A DNA stretch of 12,205 nucleotides from JANDLT01 sp041743485 (GTDB lineage Bacteria > Acidobacteriota > Blastocatellia > Pyrinomonadales > Pyrinomonadaceae): NCBI GenBank assembly GCA_041743485.1, contig JBGTMR010000331.1:1-12205 (forward strand). Direction: 5' to 3'. The stretch's first letter is position 1. Each line of letters opens with the position of its first letter. Positions 4,620 to 10,154 of this stretch are shown here, one piece after another. The notes under the pieces were generated by a model. The model was not told where the DNA came from. It made no database searches and was given only the letters and a program-made list of their open reading frames with translations. The translations under genes and the position numbers were made by a program.

Positions 4620-6341
4620 ATGCCTAAATATATTTTCGTCACAGGTGGTGTCGTTTCAAGTCTCGGAAAAGGCTTGGCGGCGGCGAGCATCGGCTGCTTG
4701 CTTGAAGCGCGCGGGCTGCGTGTCAGCATGATGAAGTTCGACCCTTACATCAATGTTGACCCCGGCACGATGTCGCCGTTTCAACACGGCGAATGCTTTG
4801 TCACCGACGATGGCGCGGAAACCGATTTGGACTTGGGACACTATGAACGCTTCACCAACGTCAAACTTTCCAAAGCGAATAACTGGACTACCGGACGCAT
4901 CTATCTTTCCGTTATCGAGAAGGAGCGGCGCGGCGATTATCTCGGCAAAACGATTCAGGTCATCCCGCATATCACCGACGAAATAAAAGCCGCCGTCCGC
5001 GCGGTCGCGGAAAAGGACGCGGCGGATGTCGTCATCGTCGAAATCGGCGGCACGGTCGGCGACATCGAATCCCTTCCGTTTCTCGAAGCGATACGTCAAA
5101 TGGGCAACGAAGAAGAACAGGGCGGCGCGTTGTTCGTTCACCTCACACTCGTCCCGTTTATCGCCGCCGCCGGAGAACTCAAAACCAAACCGACACAACA
5201 TTCGGTCAGGGATTTACGCGAAATCGGGATTCAGGTTGATGTTCTTCTGTGTCGTTCGGAGCGTCCTCTGCCGCGAGATTTGCGCGCCAAAATCGCGCTC
5301 TTTTGCAACGTCCGCGAACAGGCTGTGATTGCCGCGCTGGATGTGGCGACGATTTACGAAGTCCCTCTCGCGTTTCATGAACAGGGCTTGGATGAACTCA
5401 TCGTCGAGCGTCTCAAACTCAACGAACTGGTTTCAAGTCAACCGCGTGCCGACCTCGCGCGCTGGCGCGAACTCGTCGCCACTGTGCGCGAACCGTCGCG
5501 CGGCGAAGTCACTATCGGCATCGTCGGCAAGTATGTCGAACTCGAAGATTCGTATAAATCTTTGCGCGAAGCTTTGACGCATGGCGGGGTGGCGAATAAC
5601 TTGCGCGTGGATGTGCGTTGGATTGAATCCGAAGATTTGAAGGACGAACGCGACGATGAACGCTTTTTGAGAGATTGCGATGCGATACTCGTTCCGGGCG
5701 GATTCGGGCGGCGCGGCATCGCCGGAATGATTCGCGCGATTGAGTTTGCGCGTCGCACCGGAACGCCTTACTTTGGAATCTGTCTTGGAATGCAAACCGC
5801 CGTGATTGAATTTGCGCGTCATGTCTGCGCGCTTCACGGCGCGGATTCAACCGAATTTGAAAACGCGCCGGAGCATTCCGTGATTTTCAAATTGCGCGAC
5901 CTCGTTGGCATCGAAGAACTCGGCGGCACGATGCGACTCGGCGCGTGGGAATGTCTGCTCGCGGAGGATTCGCTCGCCCGCGAAATATACGACGGCGCGG
6001 ATGTCATCAGTGAACGCCACCGCCATCGTTATGAATTTAACCCCGAATATCGTGAAGCGTTGGAATCGTGCGGCATGATTGTCAGCGGCGCATCCCGCGA
6101 CAATCGCTTTGCTGAAATCATCGAACTGCCGCGCGACGTTCACCCATGGTTTCTCGCGTGCCAGTTTCATCCCGAATATAAATCGAAGCCGCTCAACGCT
6201 CATCCGATTTTCAAGTCGTTCGTTCGCGCGGCACATGAACACCGTCTGCGCGACGAAACAAGCACCGACGGGCGCGATGCCATAAACGATGATTTGAAAA
6301 AATCCGATTCATCATTTATCACCCATCACTCATCACTTTGA
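4620..6341 (+). CDS. pyrG: CTP synthase (glutamine-hydrolysing)
   Basis: PyrG converts UTP, ATP and glutamine to CTP, the last step of pyrimidine nucleotide synthesis, in the cytoplasm. The 573-residue protein has both domains. The synthetase domain (about 1-270) starts KYIFVTGGVVSSLGKGLAAA, with the ATP loop SSLGKG at 13-18 and K17, then KFDPYINVDPGTM (39-51), the Mg site in EIGGTVGDIES (141-151) and TKPTQHSVRDLR (189-200). The class I glutamine amidotransferase domain (about 296-540) has the oxyanion region PGGFGRRG (359-366), nucleophile C388 in GICLGMQ, and H517/E519 in CQFHPEYKS. The enzyme is complete by motif. E. coli PyrG is 545 residues; the excess is a low-complexity C-terminal tail ending SSFITHHSSL, written by a heptamer repeat that ends at the stop. 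Between kdsB and kdsA it fits a CTP-supply role for CMP-Kdo. Confidence 0.98.
   Translation: MPKYIFVTGGVVSSLGKGLAAASIGCLLEARGLRVSMMKFDPYINVDPGTMSPFQHGECFVTDDGAETDLDLGHYERFTNVKLSKANNWTTGRIYLSVIEKERRGDYLGKTIQVIPHITDEIKAAVRAVAEKDAADVVIVEIGGTVGDIESLPFLEAIRQMGNEEEQGGALFVHLTLVPFIAAAGELKTKPTQHSVRDLREIGIQVDVLLCRSERPLPRDLRAKIALFCNVREQAVIAALDVATIYEVPLAFHEQGLDELIVERLKLNELVSSQPRADLARWRELVATVREPSRGEVTIGIVGKYVELEDSYKSLREALTHGGVANNLRVDVRWIESEDLKDERDDERFLRDCDAILVPGGFGRRGIAGMIRAIEFARRTGTPYFGICLGMQTAVIEFARHVCALHGADSTEFENAPEHSVIFKLRDLVGIEELGGTMRLGAWECLLAEDSLAREIYDGADVISERHRHRYEFNPEYREALESCGMIVSGASRDNRFAEIIELPRDVHPWFLACQFHPEYKSKPLNAHPIFKSFVRAAHEHRLRDETSTDGRDAINDDLKKSDSSFITHHSSL
6307..6341 (+). repeat. ACTCATC heptamer array at the pyrG stop codon
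   Basis: Five 7-nt units in register, ATTCATC, ATTTATC, ACCCATC, ACTCATC and ACTTTGA, the last containing the pyrG TGA (6339-6341). Because 7 is not a multiple of 3, successive units are read in different phases and encode the odd tail SSFITHHSSL. The downstream kinase ATG starts 5 bp after the stop, so the repeat also occupies that gene's ribosome-binding region, where no Shine-Dalgarno sequence is seen. Confidence 0.75.
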
Positions 6342-6346
6342 TTACG

Positions 6347-8614
6347 ATGCTTCAATGTCCACAGTGCGGGGAACGCTTCGACGCGGACGTGACGGTTTGC
6401 CCGAACGACGGAACGCCGTTGCGCGCCGATTCGACGATTGCCGTTTCAAGCACCACGCTCAAGGATGCCGCCGCGAAATTCCTCGACGCTCCTGCGGCGG
6501 AAACCGACCCGCTTATCGGGCAAATTCTCGATGACAAGTATCGTCTCGAAGGCTTGCTCGGAACGGGCGGCATGGGCAGCGTCTATCAGGCGACGCACCT
6601 TTTGATTGACCGCTCCGTCGCCGTCAAAGTCCTCAATCCGCGCCTTGTCACTGATGCGGCGGCGAAAGAGCGTCTGCGTCGTGAAGCCCGCGCCGCCGGG
6701 CGTTTGCGTCACACGGGGGCGGTCGCCGTGACGGACTTCGGTGAGACGGCGAACGGCATCGTGTATATCGTCATGGAACTGCTCGAAGGCATCTCCTTGC
6801 GCGAGATGCTCGCCGCGCACCACGCGATTGAATCGGGTCTCGCCGTCGCGCTGATGACGCAGACCGCTTCCGCCGTCGCCGCCGCGCACGATAGCGGCAT
6901 CATCCATCGTGATTTGAAACCCGGCAACATCTTTATCATCAAACGCGAACGCGGTGTGCCGCTCGTCAAAGTTCTCGATTTCGGCATCGCCAAAGTCGCG
7001 CAAGATGCCGACACCAACGACGCGAACGCCTTGATGACGTTGACCGAAACCGGCATCCTCATCGGCACACCGCGTTATATGTCGCCCGAACAGTGCGACG
7101 GGCAACCGCTCACGCCCGCGTCAGATGTGTACAGTCTCGGCGTCATCCTTTATGAAATGTTGACGGGCGTACCGCCTTTTAGCGGAGCGACGCCGCTCGC
7201 CATCGCCCTTCAACATTCCGCACAACCGCCGCGACCACTCACTGAATTAAACTCTCTCGTCCCCGCCGCGCTCGAAACCGTAGTCTTACACGCCCTCGCC
7301 AAGCGACCCGACGAACGCCCGCCCGACGCCGCCGCTTTCAATCGTGAACTGCACCAAGCCGCGCGTGACGCCGGACTTGATGACGGCTTCGGATTCGCTC
7401 CGCCGACAAGCGAAATCAAACGCGAAGACGATTCGCAAGATTTGCGCGATGCCGCTCCGCAAACCGCTTCGGCAAGAAGTTCGATTGCCGCCAAAACCGT
7501 CGCCTATCAAGCCGCCGATACACTCGGCGGCAGTCGAAGTAAGGACGCCACCGACAGCGCGATTGCCAGCAATGCGACAATCGCGCTCACTCCGTCCGCC
7601 GCGCCTCATGCACACGCGACGGGAGAACAAACGAGCGTCGTGCGGCAAGCCCGACAAGCATTGCATCGCGTGCAACATCAAAGAAGTTGGCAACTCGGCG
7701 CGCTCGCGGCTGTCACCTTACTCGTCATTGTCGGCAGTTATGTTCTTCTTGCGAACCGTTCCGATTCGTCATTCATCGTAAATAACGAGGCGACGCGCGA
7801 CACAACCGATAACGCGACGAATGCGACCAATGCTAACAGCGACAATGAATCAATCGGGCGCAGTCTTGCGACTTCGCTTCCCGAAGCGAACGCCAACATC
7901 GTTGCTCCGTCGCGTGAACCGCAATCGGCGGCGGAGTTTTACGAACGCGCTTCATACTATTTTTCAAAGCGCGACTACGCCCGCGCCGCCGCTGACTGCC
8001 GCCGCGCGATTGAACTTCAACCCGACTTTCCGCTCGCGCATAATCGGTTGGGTTGGATGTTAGTGCTTGACGGTAAGTTCCGCGACGCGACGCGAGAATT
8101 TCGACAGGCGATTGAATTGCGCGGCGGCGATTTTCCGGCGGCGCGTTACAACTTGGGTTATGCATTGCAACGTCAAGGGAATAACAGAGGCGCGCTCGAA
8201 GCTTATGAAGAAGCGATTAAGAGTCGCAACGGAATCTATCCCGATGCCTACTTTCAACAGGGCATGATTCATCTCGCGCAGAACCGTGACACTGAAGCCG
8301 CCGAAGCCTTGATGCGCGCGATTGAACAAAACGGCGGCAACGACTACGAAGCGAACTTCGCTCTCGGCGTCGCCTTCGCGCGGCAGAACAAACCGGATGA
8401 AGCCGAAGCCGCGTTCCGTCGCGCCATAGAACAGCGCAACGATTCTTTTCCCGACGCCAATTACAATCTAGGCTTGCTTTATCAAAACAACAATCGTCCC
8501 GATGACGCGATTCGTGAATTTGAATCCTACTTACAACAACAACCTGAAGCCTTCAATCGTCGCCTCGTCGAAAATTCACTCAAGCGTTTGAGAGCCGGAC
8601 AAAGCGGAAGATAG
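6347..8614 (+). CDS. Transmembrane Ser/Thr protein kinase with N-terminal zinc-ribbon-like segment and C-terminal TPRs
   Basis: The protein has 755 residues from the ATG at 6347; a TTG at 6338 would add three and overlap the pyrG stop. Order: a zinc-ribbon-like start CPQCGERF..CPNDGTPL (C4, C7, C18, with Asp where a fourth Cys might be); a Hanks-type kinase domain (about 65-340) with GTGGMGSVY (72-80), K94 in VAVKVL, E113, HRDLKPGN (D189), DFG (D211), GTPRYMSPEQ (240-249) and SDVYSLGV (259-266); a Ser/Thr/Ala-rich linker (about 350-445); one membrane helix (about 449-469); then at least five TPRs (about 527-745) repeating every 35 residues. All catalytic residues are present, so it should be an active kinase. 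The topology puts the kinase in the cytoplasm and the TPRs outside the inner membrane. The TPRs probably bind a partner; ligand and substrates are unknown. It lies between pyrG and kdsA, which are adjacent in many Gram-negatives. Confidence 0.95.
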   Translation: MLQCPQCGERFDADVTVCPNDGTPLRADSTIAVSSTTLKDAAAKFLDAPAAETDPLIGQILDDKYRLEGLLGTGGMGSVYQATHLLIDRSVAVKVLNPRLVTDAAAKERLRREARAAGRLRHTGAVAVTDFGETANGIVYIVMELLEGISLREMLAAHHAIESGLAVALMTQTASAVAAAHDSGIIHRDLKPGNIFIIKRERGVPLVKVLDFGIAKVAQDADTNDANALMTLTETGILIGTPRYMSPEQCDGQPLTPASDVYSLGVILYEMLTGVPPFSGATPLAIALQHSAQPPRPLTELNSLVPAALETVVLHALAKRPDERPPDAAAFNRELHQAARDAGLDDGFGFAPPTSEIKREDDSQDLRDAAPQTASARSSIAAKTVAYQAADTLGGSRSKDATDSAIASNATIALTPSAAPHAHATGEQTSVVRQARQALHRVQHQRSWQLGALAAVTLLVIVGSYVLLANRSDSSFIVNNEATRDTTDNATNATNANSDNESIGRSLATSLPEANANIVAPSREPQSAAEFYERASYYFSKRDYARAAADCRRAIELQPDFPLAHNRLGWMLVLDGKFRDATREFRQAIELRGGDFPAARYNLGYALQRQGNNRGALEAYEEAIKSRNGIYPDAYFQQGMIHLAQNRDTEAAEALMRAIEQNGGNDYEANFALGVAFARQNKPDEAEAAFRRAIEQRNDSFPDANYNLGLLYQNNNRPDDAIREFESYLQQQPEAFNRRLVENSLKRLRAGQSGR

Positions 8615-8641
8615 TTTGCGACTGGTGATCTGTAATGAAAA

Positions 8642-8917
8642 TTATTGGACTCAATGAATTGCCTCCAGCTTTAGCTGGAGGACAAGGAAGCCAAACGGAA
8701 TCGGCTTTAGCCGAAGTGTTTGGCTAAAGCCGGTTATTCCAAAATCTTTCTCCACTAGCTGAAGCTATATACCGCGCACACCAAGATTCGGATTATGACA
8801 AGGCTTCATCTGCCCCTTTGAATGGCGAAAAGCTAACATTCTGCAGAGTGTAATGCTAAACAGAAATCGGTATCTTGGTGTGTTCTCCATATAGTGGCAA
8901 TTCATTGAGTCCAATAA
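8642..8917. mobile_element. REP/BIME-like compound palindromic element, copy interrupted by a small insertion
   Basis: Bounded by a perfect 22-bp inverted repeat (8642-8663 with 8896-8917). The left arm carries hairpin CCTCCAGC, loop TTTA, GCTGGAGG (8662-8681), a base-paired variant of the hairpin in the copy at 4380. Inside are TCGGCTTTAGCCGA (8701-8714) and GGCTAAAGCC (8722-8731), both shared with that copy. The right hairpin, CCACTAGC with loop TGAA, is split by the 124-bp insertion at 8768-8891. Without the insertion and one TA the element would be 150 bp. It fills most of the 344-bp gap between the kinase gene and kdsA; no gene is seen in this gap. Confidence 0.75.
8768..8891. mobile_element. 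MITE-like 124-bp insertion with terminal inverted repeats and TA duplication
   Basis: The ends form an imperfect inverted repeat: 20 of 28 positions match, with an unbroken 11-nt core CACACCAAGAT (8777-8787 with 8872-8882). TA lies on both sides (8766-8767 and 8892-8893). Deleting the element and one TA restores GAAGCTAGTGG, exactly as in the intact copy at 4531-4541. TA duplication is typical of IS630/Tc1-mariner transposition, so a non-autonomous derivative of such an element is the likely identity. It has no coding capacity. Confidence 0.7.
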
Positions 8918-8958
8918 CTTCTCTAACGCAGCAGTAGATTAAAACCTTTTGTCAATTT

Positions 8959-9810
8959 ATGAACGATTCATCAAATTCCAATATTACGCCGTTCACCATC
9001 GGCGACGCGCATTTTGGTGACGGACGCCTCACCGTTATCGCCGGAACATGTGTCATCGAATCGTCGGAACATGCGTTGATGATTGCACGCAAGTGTGCGG
9101 CAGCGTCGCGTCGCGTCGGTGTTGATTACGTTTTCAAAGCATCGTTCGATAAAGCCAATCGCTCATCGCATAAAAGTTTTCGCGGGCTTGGAATGGAAGC
9201 CGGGCTGGAAGTTTTGGCGCACATCAAAAAAGAAATCGGCGTCCCCGTGACGACCGATGTGCATGATGCCGCGCAAGTCGAACGTGTCGCGGAAACTGTG
9301 GACATGCTTCAGATTCCGGCGTTCCTGTGTCGGCAAACCGATTTGCTTCACGCGGCGGCACGCACAGGGCGCGCGGTCAACGTCAAAAAAGGACAGTTTC
9401 TCGCTCCGCACGATGCTCTGAATATCGTCGAAAAGATGCGCGCCGCCGGATGTGAAAAGCTTTTATTGACCGAACGCGGCGCGAGTTTCGGCTATAACAA
9501 TCTCGTCGTTGATATGCGTTCGCTCGTGATTATGCGCGGCTTCGGCGTTCCCGTCGTGTTGGACGCGACGCACTCTTTGCAGCTTCCCGGCGGGTTGGGG
9601 AATGCAACGGACGGTCAACCGCAGTTCATCGAACCGCTTGCCCGCGCCGGAGTCGCGTGCGGAATTGATGCCGTGTTCTTGGAAGTCCACGACCGCCCGC
9701 GCGAAGCTTTGTCCGACGCGACGACGCAATATCCGCTCGACCAATTCGAGACGCTCATCACAAAGCTCGCGGAACTGCACGACGTTGTGAATAGGACACG
9801 TCAGGCATGA
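8959..9810 (+). CDS. kdsA: 3-deoxy-8-phosphooctulonate synthase (Kdo-8-phosphate synthase), metal-dependent type
   Basis: KdsA condenses phosphoenolpyruvate with arabinose-5-phosphate to give Kdo-8-phosphate, the first committed step of Kdo synthesis, in the cytoplasm. The protein has 283 residues, the family length. Landmarks: IAGTCVIES (27-35), YVFKASFDKANRSS (57-70), TTDVHD (98-103), PAFLCRQTDLL (120-130), NVKKGQF (141-147), TERGASFGYNNLVVD (171-185), DATHSLQ (202-208), FLEVHD (240-245) and LSDATTQYPL (251-260). C31, H205, E242 and D253 match the four metal ligands of class II enzymes such as the Aquifex one; E. coli-type class I enzymes have Asn in place of the Cys. KKGQF rather than KKPQF also fits class II. 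No Shine-Dalgarno sequence is seen. It acts upstream of KdsB in the same pathway. Confidence 0.96.
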   Translation: MNDSSNSNITPFTIGDAHFGDGRLTVIAGTCVIESSEHALMIARKCAAASRRVGVDYVFKASFDKANRSSHKSFRGLGMEAGLEVLAHIKKEIGVPVTTDVHDAAQVERVAETVDMLQIPAFLCRQTDLLHAAARTGRAVNVKKGQFLAPHDALNIVEKMRAAGCEKLLLTERGASFGYNNLVVDMRSLVIMRGFGVPVVLDATHSLQLPGGLGNATDGQPQFIEPLARAGVACGIDAVFLEVHDRPREALSDATTQYPLDQFETLITKLAELHDVVNRTRQA

Positions 9811-9835
9811 AAGTTGACGGGAATGTACTTGCGGT

Positions 9836-10130
9836 CGTTGTCTATCACATCCAGTTGCATTTTCAGCCGCGTTCACGCGGCTTACCGCGAAGCGGCGCAT
9901 AGACCAGCCGTTTGACGGCTGGGCAGAACATCGGAGAAGCATTTCCAGCCCGTTTTAACGGGCTTCCAATCCGAGTGGCTCAAGCCAATGGCAGAGCAAG
10001 GACGTTAAAACGCCCTTTTGGATTTTTCGCCGCCTAACCTAACCAGCCGTCAAACGGCTGGTCTATGTGCCGCGCAAGGCGCGGAAAGACGGCTGAAGCC
10101 GCCTGAAAACCATAAATGGCAATACAACCT
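9836..10130. mobile_element. Third compound palindromic repeat element, GC-rich family
   Basis: A non-coding stretch of nested hairpins filling most of the 344-bp gap after kdsA; the outer limits are approximate. The core is a 30-nt inverted repeat (9893-9922 with 10043-10072, 29 of 30 matching), each arm containing a hairpin with stem CCAGCCGT/ACGGCTGG. Outward on the left are AGCCGCG-TTCA-CGCGGCT (9865-9882) and CCGC-GAA-GCGG (9885-9895). On the right are CCGCGC-AAG-GCGCGG (10070-10084) and CGGCTGAAGCCG (10090-10101). In the middle is AGCCCGTTTTAACGGGCT (9947-9964), mirrored imperfectly near 10000-10014. The design matches the elements at 4380 and 8642, but the sequences differ. No gene is supported in this gap. 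Confidence 0.65.
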
Positions 10131-10154
10131 TAGCAATCATTTTTACCCGAAGTT

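Noticed and set aside
6446..7105. 219-codon minus-strand frame opposite the kinase domain
   Set aside because: Antisense of conserved kinase motifs, with no family match or ribosome site.
8642..8917. Palindromic gap as a structured ncRNA or riboswitch ahead of kdsA
   Set aside because: The repeat shares parts with another gap upstream of an unrelated gene and carries a transposon-like insertion, so a repeat element explains it better.
9807..9902. 31-codon frame (MKVDGNVLAVVVYH...) whose ATG overlaps the kdsA stop as ATGA
   Set aside because: The overlap suggests translational coupling and it could be the stump of a gene cut by the palindromic element, but half of it lies in the repeat and the first codons match no family I recognise.
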